Positions 45,281-55,660 are shown, counted from the stretch's first letter. The stretch: 64,000 nt of DNA from RYN-230 sp963782185 (GCA_963782185.1 CAWAJB010000019.1:434001-498000); one strand, 5' to 3'. Notes: generated from the sequence alone by a model not told the origin. Program-made: numbers and translations.

Positions 45281-45946
45281 ATGCTGATCTCCGAGGAATT
45301 CCTGCTGCTGGTGACCTCGCCGGAGGGAAAGTGGCTGGCCGCCAGCGACGCCGTGCCGCTGGCTTTGGCCGGAGGGCTCCTGGCCGAGCTGGCCCTGCAG
45401 GGCAAGGTGACCGTGGATCCCCGGGACCGCATTGTCGTCGTGGACCGCTCGTCGCCGGGCGATCTAGTGCTTGCGGATGCCCTTTCCACCTTCGTCGACG
45501 AGGAGGGCAAGAAGCCCAAGGACGTCTTGGGCACGGTGGCCAAGGGTCTGGGCGACCGGCTCTACGACCGGTTGGTCGAGGCCGGCGTCGTGGAGGTACA
45601 CAAGGTGCGGCTGCTGCCGGTCCGGCACTTTCCGCTGCGTGATCCCGCAGTGCGCCAGCGGACGTGGGATGACGTGGCCGCCGTTCTGCGTGGGGACCGG
45701 TCACCGGAATCCCGGACCGGGACGCTTCTCGGGCTAACGGTGGCAAGCGGGGCTCTGACCCGGGTGTTCCCGCCCGCAGGTTTCGGGCTGTCCAAACGTG
45801 ACCTGGAAAACCGCGCGCGCCAGCTTGCTGAGAGCGACTGGGCAACGGATGCGGTCGGTCGCGCTGTGCGCGACGCCCAAGCGGCCACCATGGCCGCGGC
45901 CACCGCTACCGTAGCGGCCACGATCGCCACGGGCGGGTCAAGCTAG
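45281..45946 (+). CDS. GPP34 (GOLPH3/Vps74) family phosphoprotein
   Basis: A 221-residue actinobacterial member of the GPP34 family, which binds phosphoinositides in eukaryotes; its bacterial role is unknown. It shows MLISEEFLLLVTSPEGKWL at the start (two adjoining pieces), PLALAGGLLAELALQGKV near 30, VLGTVAKGLGDRLYDRLVEAGVV near 90 and the C-terminal Ala-rich helix. The annotated ATG is directly abutted by GGAGG, so there is no spacing for a normal ribosome site; leaderless translation or another start is possible. Confidence 0.88.
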   Translation: MLISEEFLLLVTSPEGKWLAASDAVPLALAGGLLAELALQGKVTVDPRDRIVVVDRSSPGDLVLADALSTFVDEEGKKPKDVLGTVAKGLGDRLYDRLVEAGVVEVHKVRLLPVRHFPLRDPAVRQRTWDDVAAVLRGDRSPESRTGTLLGLTVASGALTRVFPPAGFGLSKRDLENRARQLAESDWATDAVGRAVRDAQAATMAAATATVAATIATGGSS

Positions 45947-45998
45947 CTGGGCGACTCCAAAGGAATCGTCACTGCGCCGTAACCGGTCAAGGATCCCG

Positions 45999-46388
45999 GT
46001 GAGACACAGCCTGGCCGGGTCCGCCAGTCGGGGGCTGGCCGCCACCCCCGGCGGCGGCCGCGTGGCCGCGTTGGAAGCTCGCGTGGGCGAACTCGCCCGG
46101 GAGGCTCGGGCCGCTCGTGAGGATGCTGCCGCTGCCCGGCACCTGGCCGCCTCCAACGACCGGGACGTGGCCGAAGTCCGCCGCGAGATACGCGACTTCC
46201 GGCAGGCCACGGCCGCCAGTTTCAACGCGATGCGCTCCGGCCTGACCGATTTGCAGACCGAGACGCGCACCGGACTCACCCAGGTACGCGGGCAACTGGA
46301 CCGCACCGCTGCGGGCCTCGAACAGATCACCAGCCCGTTGAGCACGCTGATAGCCCAGCAGGGCGACCAGTCCGGCGAGACAACCTGA
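45999..46388 (+). CDS. Coiled-coil hypothetical protein
   Basis: A 129-residue protein with a long predicted coiled coil (EARVGELAREARAAREDAAA ... RDVAEVRREIRDFRQATAASF) and an amphipathic end. No family recognised. It follows the GPP34 gene by 50 bp in the same direction and may be its partner; GPP34 genes in actinomycetes are often followed by such short helical proteins, though this is only an impression. Confidence 0.6.
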   Translation: MRHSLAGSASRGLAATPGGGRVAALEARVGELAREARAAREDAAAARHLAASNDRDVAEVRREIRDFRQATAASFNAMRSGLTDLQTETRTGLTQVRGQLDRTAAGLEQITSPLSTLIAQQGDQSGETT

Positions 46389-46553
46389 TCGTCGCCGTCT
46401 CGATAGGGGATCCGCTCACGACACACTCCGGGCGATGATCGGCAGAGCGCAGAGAGAACAGAACTGGTCTATCGGGCGCGTCGGCCACGGCATAGAAGTT
46501 GCCAGCGGAAACGCGCCGAGTTGACGCTCGGCTGCGGTCGGCCTGGGCACGGG

Positions 46554-47177
46554 ATGACAGATCTCATTAGGCTGGTCGCCGTGACAGAGCAACACACCGG
46601 GCACGCGGTACCCGGACGCTGGAACGCGGTTGGCCCGAAGTCCAACATGTGGATGGATCCGGCGCAGGACCCGAGGTTCGCGGCAGGCGCAGAGCTGGAC
46701 GGCGAGCGGGCGACGCTGCTGGACTACCTACGCGCCTACCGGCTGGCGCTGGAACTGAAGTGCGCCGGCCTCGACGCAGAGCAGTTGGCCCGGCGCTCGG
46801 TGCCGCCCTCCACCATGTCTCTGCTCGGCCTGGTCCGACATATGGCCGACGTGGAACGCAACTGGTTCCGGCGGGTGATGGCCCGGGCCGACGCGTCGCC
46901 GCTGTACTGGTCTGATGATGCCGAGGACGCTGACTGGGCGGGGGCGGTGGCTGATCCGGCGGTGGTGGCCAGCGCCTGGCGGGCCTGGCGTGAGGAGGTC
47001 GCTTTCGCGGTGCAGTTCGTCGCCGACGCGCCTGACCTCGCCATCCGCAGCCCCATGCAAGACGGCACCACCGTCGCGCTGCGCGAGGTGATACTCCACA
47101 TGGTCGAGGAGTACGCCCGCCACCTCGGCCACGCCGACCTGCTCCGCGAGCGGATCGACGGCCGCGTCGGCCAGTAA
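46554..47177 (+). CDS. DinB / DUF664 family protein
   Basis: A DinB-fold four-helix-bundle protein of about 200 residues (start at 46554; GTG at 46581 also fits homologs). Metal-binding His residues lie in LLGLVRHMADVERNWF and MVEEYARHLGHADLLRERIDG. Relatives include mycothiol-dependent enzymes that use this site for thiol transfer, a plausible role in an actinomycete. The upstream gap of 165 bp has no evident gene. Confidence 0.88.
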   Translation: MTDLIRLVAVTEQHTGHAVPGRWNAVGPKSNMWMDPAQDPRFAAGAELDGERATLLDYLRAYRLALELKCAGLDAEQLARRSVPPSTMSLLGLVRHMADVERNWFRRVMARADASPLYWSDDAEDADWAGAVADPAVVASAWRAWREEVAFAVQFVADAPDLAIRSPMQDGTTVALREVILHMVEEYARHLGHADLLRERIDGRVGQ

Positions 47178-47377
47178 CCCCGGACAGGCCGGGCGCCTGC
47201 CCGGCGCACCGCCAGAGCAGGGGACGCGAACAGCGCGTCCCTGGCAGGCCACGCCGGCAAAGAGGGCCCTGCAAAGCAGGCTAAGCGCAAGAGTCGGCGA
47301 GCGGCGCGCTGGGTAAGGGCCCTGGGCGCCGGCCCGGATCTGTTGCCGGCCGCTGCGCCTGCCTAGGCTGTAGAGCG

Positions 47378-50065
47378 ATGGCCGAGACGGATCTGATCCG
47401 CACGCCCGATCAGCGGTTGCGGGTCTTTGTGAGTTCCACGCTGCAGGAACTGGCCGCTGAGCGGCAGGCAGTGCGGGACGCGGTGACCCGTGTGCGGCTG
47501 GTGCCGGTGATGTTCGAGCTGGGCGCCCGGCCGCATCCGCCGCGCCAGGTGTACCGCTCTTACCTGGCGCAGAGCCAGGTGTTCGTGGGCGTGTACTGGC
47601 AGAGCTATGGCTGGGTCGCGCCGGGGGAACAGGTTTCCGGGCTGGAGGATGAGTACCTGCTGTCGGCGGGGCTGCCCAGGCTGATCTATGTGAAGTCGCC
47701 GGCGCCGGATCGTGAGTCGCGGCTGGCGGGGATGCTGACCCGGATCAGGGATGACGGTGACGTGTCCTACCAGCACTTTTCTGCTGCCGCCGAGCTGCGG
47801 CGCCTGGTCGAGAACGACCTGGCGGTGCTGCTGAGCGAGCGGTTCGAGAGGGCGTCATCGGGGGACGGCGCCGCGGGTGGGGCCTCGCTGGCCGGGGCGG
47901 TGCCGGTGCCGGTGACGCCGCTTGTGGGCCGCGACGGTGACGCTGCGGCGGTGAGCGACCTGGTGCGTGCCGAGGGTGTGCGCCTGGTGACCCTTACCGG
48001 CCCGGGCGGGGTCGGGAAAAGCAGGCTGGCGGTGGAGGTCGCGCGGCGGCTGGGTCCGGGTTTCCAGGACGGGGTGCGGTTCGTTGAGCTCGGCTCGGTC
48101 CGGGCGGCCGAGCTGGTGACGGCAGCGATCGCCGCCGCGCTGGGGCTGAACACCTCGGGTGGCAGGCTGATTACCGACCTGAAGTCGTACCTGCGCGCCC
48201 GGCGGCTGGTGCTGGTGCTGGACAACTTCGAGCAGGTGGTGGGGGCGGCTCCGCTGGTGGCTGAGCTGCTGGGCGCCGCTCCGGGCGTGGTGGCGCTGGT
48301 GACCAGCCGGATGGTGTTGCGGCTCAGCGGTGAGCACGAGTTCCCGGTGCCGCCGCTCGCGGTGCCGCCGATCGGGGCCGGCGGGGACGCCGCGGACGTG
48401 CAGCGGTGCGCCTCGGTGCGCCTGTTCGTGCAGCGGGCGCAAGCCGCGTCCGCGGGTTTTGAGCTGACCAGCGGGAACGCCGGGGCGGTCGCTGAGATCT
48501 GCCGGCGGCTGGACGGGCTGCCGCTGGCCATCGAGCTGGCCGCCACCAGGGTCAGGCTGCTGCCACCGCAGGCCCTGCTGGCCCGGCTTGGCGACAGGAT
48601 GGGGCTGCTGACGGGCGGGGCGCGCGACCTGCCCGAGCGGCAGCGGGCACTGCGCAGCACCCTGGACTGGAGCTTCGATCTGCTGTCTGGCGGCGAGCAG
48701 TCGCTGTTCGCCCGCCTAGGGGTGTTTGCAGGAACCTTTGACCTGCCTGCCGCTGAGGCTGTTGGCGCCGCCGCCGGGCCGGCGGTCCCGGGCCAGGCCG
48801 GGCAGGTCATGGACACGCTGGGCTCGCTGGTGGACAGCAGCCTGGTGACGCCGCAGACCCGCGACGGCGAGCCGCGCTTCGGGCTGCTGGAGACCATCCG
48901 GGAGTACGCGCTGGAGCGCCTGCGCGACGGCACTGACTGGCGGGAGGCGCACGACCGGCACGCGGCCTACTTCCGGGCGCTCGCCGAGCCGGCTCCAGCC
49001 GAGTTGCAGGGTTCCGGGCAGCTGGCGTGGCTGGACCGGCTCGAGACCGAGCACGGCAACCTCGGCGCCGCGATGTCCTGGCTGGCGGAACAGGACCAGC
49101 TCGAGCCGGCGATACAGCTGTCCTGGGCGACATGGAGGTTCTGGTGGCTGCGCGGCTACGCCGAGGAACTCGCCTCCTACGTGGACATCCTGGCCAAGAG
49201 CGAGCACCTGCCGCCGCGGCAGCGTGCCCTGGCGCTGAGCGGCACCGGCTTCGGCCTTTTCGCGTCCGGGGACCAGGCCACAGCGCGGCCGCTGCTGGAG
49301 CAGAGCCTGCCGCTGTACCGGCAGGCCGGGGACATGCTGGGCGCAGCCACGACGGCAGCCATGCTGGGTCACCTCCTGGCATTGCAGCACCAGGACGCGC
49401 GGGCCAGCGAGCTGCTCGAACAGACGCTCGCCCCGCTGCAGGAGGCCGGCAACGACCGGCTCACCGGACCCGAGCGTGCACAGCACCTGCTGGACGTGGC
49501 GCTCGTGTGCAATTTCCTCGGCCAGATCCGGCTCAGCCAGGCAGATCACGACCGCGCAGCGCAGCTGTTCACCGAGGCCCTGAACGCGGCCCGCCACGCG
49601 CAGGACCGGTTCACCATCCTCGTCTCGCTCTACGACCTGGCGCTCAGCAGCCAGGCACAGGGCGATCTGACCGGCGCGGCGGAACGCCTGCAGGAAGGGG
49701 TGTCGCAGTCAGCCGAGGCCAGGGACGAACCAAGCGTCGCCTACTACCTCGAGGCGCTCGCCGCGGTCGCCATCCGGCAGGACAACCCCGAGCGCGCCGT
49801 GCATCTGCTCGCCGCCGCAGGCGCGCTCCTGCAAGCCAAGGGCAGCGGCTGGCTGCACGCACTCGTGCCCCGCGCCGCCCACGACGATAGTCTCCTGGCC
49901 GCGCTGCGCTCCCGCATGGGAGATGCGGCATTCGAGCAGGCCTGGACACGGGGCCAGTCCCTTGGAGGCAGCCGCGCCGTTGAATACGCGCTAGCGGAAG
50001 CATCCCCTGAACCCACCCGCCCAGCCGGCTCGCCGGGAGCCGGCGATACCGGAGCCATCAGCTAG
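47378..50065 (+). CDS. DUF4062-STAND ATPase-TPR protein
   Basis: An 895-residue three-part signalling protein. The N-terminal 15-115 is DUF4062 (RVFVSSTLQELAAERQAVRD, then QVFVGVYWQSYGW), a TIR-like domain of defence and signalling proteins. Residues about 185-540 are an AP-ATPase/NB-ARC STAND module: Walker A TGPGGVGKSRLAVEVARR, Walker B LVLVLDNFEQV, sensor SRMVLRLSGEHEF and the GLPLAIELAATR motif. The C-terminal 350 residues are TPR-like repeats that would sense a ligand. ATG 47378 opens the gene without a strong ribosome site. No operon partner; a truncated HATPase gene follows. Confidence 0.93.
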   Translation: MAETDLIRTPDQRLRVFVSSTLQELAAERQAVRDAVTRVRLVPVMFELGARPHPPRQVYRSYLAQSQVFVGVYWQSYGWVAPGEQVSGLEDEYLLSAGLPRLIYVKSPAPDRESRLAGMLTRIRDDGDVSYQHFSAAAELRRLVENDLAVLLSERFERASSGDGAAGGASLAGAVPVPVTPLVGRDGDAAAVSDLVRAEGVRLVTLTGPGGVGKSRLAVEVARRLGPGFQDGVRFVELGSVRAAELVTAAIAAALGLNTSGGRLITDLKSYLRARRLVLVLDNFEQVVGAAPLVAELLGAAPGVVALVTSRMVLRLSGEHEFPVPPLAVPPIGAGGDAADVQRCASVRLFVQRAQAASAGFELTSGNAGAVAEICRRLDGLPLAIELAATRVRLLPPQALLARLGDRMGLLTGGARDLPERQRALRSTLDWSFDLLSGGEQSLFARLGVFAGTFDLPAAEAVGAAAGPAVPGQAGQVMDTLGSLVDSSLVTPQTRDGEPRFGLLETIREYALERLRDGTDWREAHDRHAAYFRALAEPAPAELQGSGQLAWLDRLETEHGNLGAAMSWLAEQDQLEPAIQLSWATWRFWWLRGYAEELASYVDILAKSEHLPPRQRALALSGTGFGLFASGDQATARPLLEQSLPLYRQAGDMLGAATTAAMLGHLLALQHQDARASELLEQTLAPLQEAGNDRLTGPERAQHLLDVALVCNFLGQIRLSQADHDRAAQLFTEALNAARHAQDRFTILVSLYDLALSSQAQGDLTGAAERLQEGVSQSAEARDEPSVAYYLEALAAVAIRQDNPERAVHLLAAAGALLQAKGSGWLHALVPRAAHDDSLLAALRSRMGDAAFEQAWTRGQSLGGSRAVEYALAEASPEPTRPAGSPGAGDTGAIS

Positions 50066-50075
50066 GCGCCCAAAC

Positions 50076-50453
50076 CCGCCCGCCAAGCGCGTCCCCGGGA
50101 CTGCCAGGCAGGATCGCCACCAGAAGGCCGAACTGCTGGTCTCCGAGACCGTCACGAACGCGGTCCGAGCCTCTGCGGAATACGTCCGCCATCGGCAAGA
50201 CCCCGGGCAGGCACTCGGCGTCCCCACGGTCAGGCTCTGGCTCACGTCTAACGGCCACCACGTTCTGATCCAGGTGTGGGACCCCGATGACCGCGCCTCT
50301 GCACCGGAGACGGTCGGATTGGACGCGGAGAGCGGACGCGGACTTCTCCTCGTCGATACCCTCAGCACCCAGTGGGGGTGCTTCGCCCCACACGACAAGG
50401 ACGGCAAGATCGTCTGGGCCATGTGCGTAGCAGACACCCAAAATCCATACTGA
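50076..50453 (+). pseudogene. RsbW-like HATPase, N-terminally truncated
   Basis: The frame ending at 50451-50453 reads KAELLVSETVTNAVRASAEY (N box), VRLWLTSNGHHVLIQVWDPDD (G1) and AESGRGLLLVDTLSTQWG (G2), an anti-sigma factor kinase domain of the HATPase_c_2 type. No start codon lies within reach and the first 40 or so residues are missing, so this is a fragment immediately downstream of the STAND gene. Confidence 0.72.
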
Positions 50454-50871
50454 CGGCGAACGCACCACACTGAACTCGACCGAATCTGCCGAAATGAGCG
50501 CGTGGCACGCGCGCATGATGATGCCAGGCAGCGAATACAGATGCAGAATTTCATGATCGTAAGCTGAATCTGACGCCAGGCTCCGAGGCGCCGACGGCTG
50601 AGCCGGAAGTTGTTGACGCGGCCAGATCGATGACTATGCGTGGCAGGAAGAGCGAGCCGAGGTGATCGTTTTGTGCGCTGCGTATCAGGGCGACTTGCCC
50701 GGGTTGGTAGGCAGACGTTCGTGGGCACCGCGCACGTCATCATGGGCTCGCCCGGCCGATATGGCCGTCGTTTTGCGGGGAGCCCGTAACTGCCCGGGGG
50801 CCTCATCAGCTGACGATGCAGACGGTTGTCGTCGACCGCTCGTTGGACACGAACGGCATGGCAGCCGAGCC
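50454..50871. other. Region without a recognisable gene
   Basis: About 420 bp between two gene remnants. No family-like frame was seen. A short reading near 50820-50880 continues into the FAD oxidoreductase remnant but shows no homology. Confidence 0.4.
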
Positions 50872-51723
50872 AACGGTCAGATCCGCACGGCCGACGCCGA
50901 GCAGAATCCTGACCTGTACTGGGCGCTGCGAGGCGGGGGCGGGAACTTCGGCGTGGCAGCGTCGTTCGAGTACGACGCCCATCCCGTGTCGATGATCTAC
51001 GGCGGACTGATCGCCTTCGCCCTGCCCGACGCGCCCAAGGTGTGGGAGTTCCTCGGTGACTTCGCCGCGGAGAGCCCTGACGAGCTGGTGCTGATGATGG
51101 CGCTCGTGCACGCTCCCGACGGGTCGGGACACAAGATCGCCGCTGTCGCCATGTGCCATTGCGGCGACCTGGCGAAGGGGGAGGAGGCGGCGGCCGCCAT
51201 CCGGGGGGCCGCGACCCCGCTGATGGACATGCTCGGGCCGCTCCCGTACCCCGTACAGAACACTTTGCTCGACCCGGGGTTCCCCGAGGGTGCCCGCAAC
51301 TACTGGAAGTCCGCCTACCTCAAGGAGATCACGGCCGACACCGTGTCCGTCATGGTGGAGCGGTTCGCCCAGACCCCGTCGATCATGACGGCAATGGTCA
51401 TCGAGCACTTCCACGGCGCTGTCACCCGCGTCCCCCCGACGGCCACCGCGTTCCCGCACCGGGAACCGGGCTACAACCTCGTCATCCCCGGCGTGTGGCC
51501 CGACGCCAGAGACGACGACGCCAACATCGCCTGGGTCAAAGACACCTTCGGCGCCCTCGCTCCGTACACGGCCGACTCGGTCTACGTGAACTACCTGGCC
51601 GACGACGACACCGCGCGGGTGCAGGCCGCGTACGGGCCCTGCTGGGATCGGCTGCGACAGGTCAAGCGCACGTACGACCCCGAGAACGTCTTCCACCTCA
51701 ACCAAAACGTCACGCCGGCATAG
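50872..51723 (+). pseudogene. FAD-linked (BBE-type) oxidoreductase, C-terminal two thirds only
   Basis: The frame reads NGQIRTADAEQNPDLYWALR, GGGGNFGVAASFEYDAHPV and, near the end, TYDPENVFHLNQNV, the end of the FAD-binding domain and the berberine-bridge-like domain of this family. The first 190 or so residues, including the His that attaches FAD, are absent; the upstream part of the same frame is unrelated. A nonfunctional remnant. Confidence 0.75.
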
Positions 51724-52287
51724 CCGCACGTCCATTTCGACGGTCGCCTGCGCCGACGTCACGGCAGGATCCGTGAACCGCCCGGGTTCTCTCAACACCT
51801 CCTGACCGCAGGGCGAGGATGGAGAAATTCGCCGGAGATGTGGCCTGCGAGGCCGACCGCGCGCCGGTGCAGCGAGGCAAAGAAGGCGAGCGGTGGAAAG
51901 GCGTGCCAGTTCCGCAAGACGCTGACGGCCGAGCCGGGTACCGCATGGCGGCCAGAACGACGGGGAGGCGCGCGGTTATCACGAGCTCAGGACACCTTTG
52001 ACTGCGTAGCGATCCCCGCCACAGTTGGTAGGCGGACGGTCAGCGGAACTGCCTTTTTATACATCGCCGCCAAGGTCGAGAACTCACTGTTCTGCCGCCG
52101 ACGGCTTGCGCCGTCATTCCCTGCGCGCGGCGTTGAGACGCGAGATGACCTCAACGATCGCACCCTCCCGATCGCCTCCGCTCACTGCACCGCCACCTTG
52201 ACGGGCACTAGACCGAAGTTCCCCCCAAGTCGATTGGTCGATGCGTTTGACCAGGTGGTAGAGCCCTTGATCACGGAAATTACATGT
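51724..52287. other. Intergenic stretch without a gene
   Basis: About 560 bp between two pseudogenes. Frames of 60-175 codons exist but lack any resemblance or ribosome site. The part near 52150-52300 is lower in GC. Confidence 0.4.
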
Positions 52288-52564
52288 CTACGTAGTCATG
52301 AGCTGAGGCTGTTTCACCTGGTCAGCGCCTATATCGGTCCGCTGCCGGGGGGAACTACGGGCTAGATAGCGCCCGTCCTTGGGGAACACCGCAGTGCTGA
52401 ACTCGGTGTCGCCGATCGTGACGTGGACCGGCACCTGGCCCCAGTAGATCCAGGCCGCGGGCTGCCTCCTTGAGATCCTGGCTTTCCTCCGGTGTCATGG
52501 CCACGAAAAGGTACGGCGCCGGTCCGCGCCACTCGATCACCTCGCCGGTGAAGGTCCACTCCAA
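52288..52564 (-). pseudogene. DUF1905 protein with a frameshift
   Basis: Starting at a TTG near 52564 (EWTFTGEVIEWRGPAPYLFVA) the frame matches DUF1905 proteins. About 52455 the phase changes by one base; the other phase continues with IYWGQVPVHVTIGDTEFSTA and FPKDGRYL, then an unrelated tail stops at 52288-52290. The normal C-terminal strand is absent. Function of the family is not known. Confidence 0.7.
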
Positions 52565-52733
52565 ACGCCCGGAGATGTGCCCATGCGTCGGGGACGCGGC
52601 TCCATACCGGAAGTGTGCCAGTCTCACGGCAGGACACGCATTGTCATAGCCGCGGACAGGGGGCCACGGGTATGGCGCGAGACTTTGCCGCAGCCCGAGC
52701 TGATCGTGCTGATCGTGCTGATCGTCAGCGGGC

Positions 52734-53756
52734 TTATCGCCAGCCGAGCGCAGGTGCCACGTGGGTGAGGATGCTGTCGATGACGTGCGCGTTGTAGTCA
52801 ACGCCGAGCTGGTTGGGCACGGTGAGCAGCAGCGTGTCGGCGGCTGCGATCGCCTCGTCCTCCTTGAGCTGCTGGATCAGCACATCCGGCTCGGCAGCGT
52901 ACGTGCGGCCGAAGATCGCCTGGGTCTTCGCGTCGATGAACCCGATCTGGTCGCTGCCGGGGTTCCGGCGGCCAAAGTAGGCCAGGTCCCGGTCATCGAC
53001 GAGAGCGAAGATGCTCCTGCTGACCGACACTCGCGGCTCCCACTCGTGGCTCGCCTTGTGCCATGCGTCGCGGAATGCCTGGATCTGCTCAGCCTGCTGC
53101 CGGTAAAAGGGCTTATCCGACTCGTTAGTGATCAGCGTGGAACTCTGCAGATTCATGCCCAGCCCGGCTGCCCACGCGGCGGTCTGCTGGGAGGCGGCAC
53201 CCCACCAGATGCGCTCCCGCAGCCCGGGTGAGTGCGGCTCAAGGCGCAGCAGGCCGGGCGGGTTCGGAAACATCGGGCTGGGACTGGGCTGCGCGAAACC
53301 CTCGCCGCCCAGGACCTCGAGCAGCTCCTGGGCGTGCCCGCGGGCCAGGTCGGCGTCCGTCTGACCCTCGGGCGGCTGGTAGCCGAAGTATCGCCAGCCG
53401 TCGATCACCTGCTCCGGCGAGCCGCGGCTGATCCCCAGCTGGAGGCGGCCGCCGGCGATAAGGTCAGCCGCGCCGGCGTCCTCTGCCATGTACAGCGGGT
53501 TCTCATAGCGCATGTCGATGACTGCCGTGCCGATCTCGATCCGGCTGGTCCGCGCGCCAACCGCCGCCAGCAGCGGGAACGGAGACCCCAGCTGCCTCGC
53601 GAAGTGGTGCACCCGGAAGTACGCGCCGTCCGCGCCCAGCTCTTCGGCGGCCACGGCCAGGTCGATCGACTGCAGCAACGCGTCCGACGCCGACCGCGTA
53701 TGCGAACCCGGTGACGACGACCAGTGCCCGAACGACAGGAAGCCAACCTTCTTCAC
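52734..53756 (-). CDS. LLM-class flavin-dependent oxidoreductase
   Basis: A 340-residue luciferase-like monooxygenase with a TIM barrel, probably using FMNH2 or F420. Features are GFLSFGHW at the start, SIDLAVAAEELGADGAYFRVHH near 30, RIEIGTAVIDMRYENP near 72, RLQLGISRGSPEQV near 100 and IFGRTYAAEPDVL near 280. The ATG at 53756 matches homologs. Its stop is near the DUF1905 remnant. No operon partner. Confidence 0.92.
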   Translation of the reverse strand: MKKVGFLSFGHWSSSPGSHTRSASDALLQSIDLAVAAEELGADGAYFRVHHFARQLGSPFPLLAAVGARTSRIEIGTAVIDMRYENPLYMAEDAGAADLIAGGRLQLGISRGSPEQVIDGWRYFGYQPPEGQTDADLARGHAQELLEVLGGEGFAQPSPSPMFPNPPGLLRLEPHSPGLRERIWWGAASQQTAAWAAGLGMNLQSSTLITNESDKPFYRQQAEQIQAFRDAWHKASHEWEPRVSVSRSIFALVDDRDLAYFGRRNPGSDQIGFIDAKTQAIFGRTYAAEPDVLIQQLKEDEAIAAADTLLLTVPNQLGVDYNAHVIDSILTHVAPALGWR

Positions 53757-55024
53757 CAGCGCGTCAACGCGAGCCGCCCGGGCGGCATTCCTCGCCGGCG
53801 AAGCACCCGCGGTGTCCTGCGTTCTGATTGCCGGTCTGCCCGGCCCGGAGCATGGACCTCCTCAGCGCTCTGCCCGGCTAGCCAGAACCCGGACCGCCAC
53901 CCGAACTACATCCTCGCCGCTTACATAGCCCTCCGATACGGACCGCACGCGCATCCCGTTGAGGCCCCCAGCCGCAGAGGACATCCAGCTCGCCGAAAAG
54001 CGGACGTTGCGCGCCTGCATACCTATCCGCCGACCTGCATGTCGCTAACGGTGCGGCGATCGTCAGCCTGGTCGTGCCGTCCATCGAGGGCCGCGCTAAA
54101 CGCCGAATATTTGCCGAGCCAATGCTCGGCATCTAGTGTTCGGATGCGCGCAGATCACCTGATAGGTGCATCTCCGATCAAGTCCATGGGTCTAGCTCAA
54201 TAGCAGCCGCCGGACAGTCAGCGCCGCGGCGCTGGGCGTTCTGGCCGCCCCAGTGGACGAGCATGTCCGGATCGGCCACCGGCACGGGGTAGACGCCGGA
54301 CTGAGGGTTCCCTGCCAGGCTGCTGGACAATCGCGGGTGCGAACTGCCGCCCGAGAAACTCGGCCCTTCGAGTCTCGGGGTTCGCCCGCCCCAAGGTCTC
54401 AGGATCCGTACCGAGTGCGATCAGCTCGAAGCTCGATGGCGCAGGGTCCCTTCCCTTCCCTGCCCTGGAGCAGCTCTTCGGGGTGAACGAATGGTGGAAT
54501 GACCTGCATGGATAGGTTTCCGGCATCTGACGCGTCAAGCTGGGTCGATCCTGGCAATGAATCCTGGCGGCCCCGACCGTCTAACCCGGGCCACTCCACT
54601 CCCTGCTGGACCGGTCCGCCAACGCTAGGGGGAGGGTGTGGGACGGGACGGCCGACGGTCCCGTGCTCCCCCCGTCGGCCCGGCGGTGAGGCTCACGGCG
54701 TCGCGGTCCGGCATCGGTGGTCGGCCACCGTGGCCGGTCGGTCCGGCGCCGAGTTGCGCGCGTGCCTGTGAGAGGGTGCACAAGAGAGGCGCATGAAACG
54801 GCCGTTGGCGCCCAGGTGGCACCTGTCGGCGCCCGGACACCTTTGCGGCCCTTCCTGCGCAGGATTCGCGGGGAAAAGGCGGGGGCAAAATGCGTGGTGG
54901 CGGGAGCCGCCGAGTGCTCGATACCACGGTCCGTGCCGTTCGACACCGCGATGGTCAGCGCCGTCAAGACCGTCCGGGCGAAGGCCCGGCCGAAGAGGTG
55001 CCCCCGGTCAGGGCGGCGAAGCGA
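53757..55024. other. 1.3-kb stretch without a convincing gene
   Basis: Several frames are open but none shows a known family, a ribosome site and consistent codon use. The frame at 53878-54132 on the minus strand has a somewhat protein-like appearance but no family. The region probably holds eroded remnants like those around it. Confidence 0.45.
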
Positions 55025-55660
55025 TCAGGCCCCGCCGGTCAATGACCGAGCCTCGGCGGGGCCGACGACGAGACCGTGAAGGTCGCCGCCCACCTCGAGC
55101 CGACCCGACTGCTCGAGGCCGCCGGCCTTCACCGGCTCGAAGCCGGCCGTCCGGATCAACCGCTCGACTTCCTGGCCGGCACGGTCGTCCTCGTTCGCGT
55201 AGAAGAGGACCGCCCGCTCTGGTGACCGGTTGCTGGAGGACTCGAGGAGATCGGCCGGCAGGGTTCCGAACGCCATGGCCAAGCGCGCCCCCGCCGGCAA
55301 CCACCCGGCCACGACCTCGCCAGAGGATTGCCCTTCCGGCAGGAGACGCCAGACGTTACCTTGTGCGTCGGTGCTGAGCGGGTTGCTCGGAACGACCACG
55401 AGCTTGCCGGCGAGCGGGCCGACGATGTCGTCTATGACGGCCTTCAGCACGGTAAACCGCAGCGCGAGGACGACGGCATCGGCGCCTTGCAACGCGTCGC
55501 GGTTGCCGGCGGCGGCGACCGCAGCCCGGCCGATCTCGGCAGCCAGCGTCCGTGCCGACTCGTTGTCGGCGCTCGACAGCCGCAGGGTCTCGCCGCCCGA
55601 GGCAAGCTCTCGGGCGATGACCGACCCGATCACTCCGGTGCCGATGACCGCGGTGGTCAT
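55025..55660 (-). CDS. NADPH-dependent F420 reductase-like protein
   Basis: A 211-residue Rossmann protein of the FNO/NADP-binding 2 type. The dinucleotide loop is AVIGTGVIGSVIARELASGG at the start, with ADAVVLALRF near 60 and VVVPSNPLSTD near 88. The F420-binding part of true FNO enzymes cannot be confirmed; relatives include putative oxidoreductases with unknown substrate. The start has GGAGG at 8 bases. Upstream, on the same strand, lies the VOC gene with a 190-bp gap. Confidence 0.88.
   Translation of the reverse strand: MTTAVIGTGVIGSVIARELASGGETLRLSSADNESARTLAAEIGRAAVAAAGNRDALQGADAVVLALRFTVLKAVIDDIVGPLAGKLVVVPSNPLSTDAQGNVWRLLPEGQSSGEVVAGWLPAGARLAMAFGTLPADLLESSSNRSPERAVLFYANEDDRAGQEVERLIRTAGFEPVKAGGLEQSGRLEVGGDLHGLVVGPAEARSLTGGA

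Noticed and set aside
53878..54132. Possible small gene on the minus strand
   Set aside because: Residue pattern is somewhat protein-like but there is no ribosome site, family or conserved neighbour.
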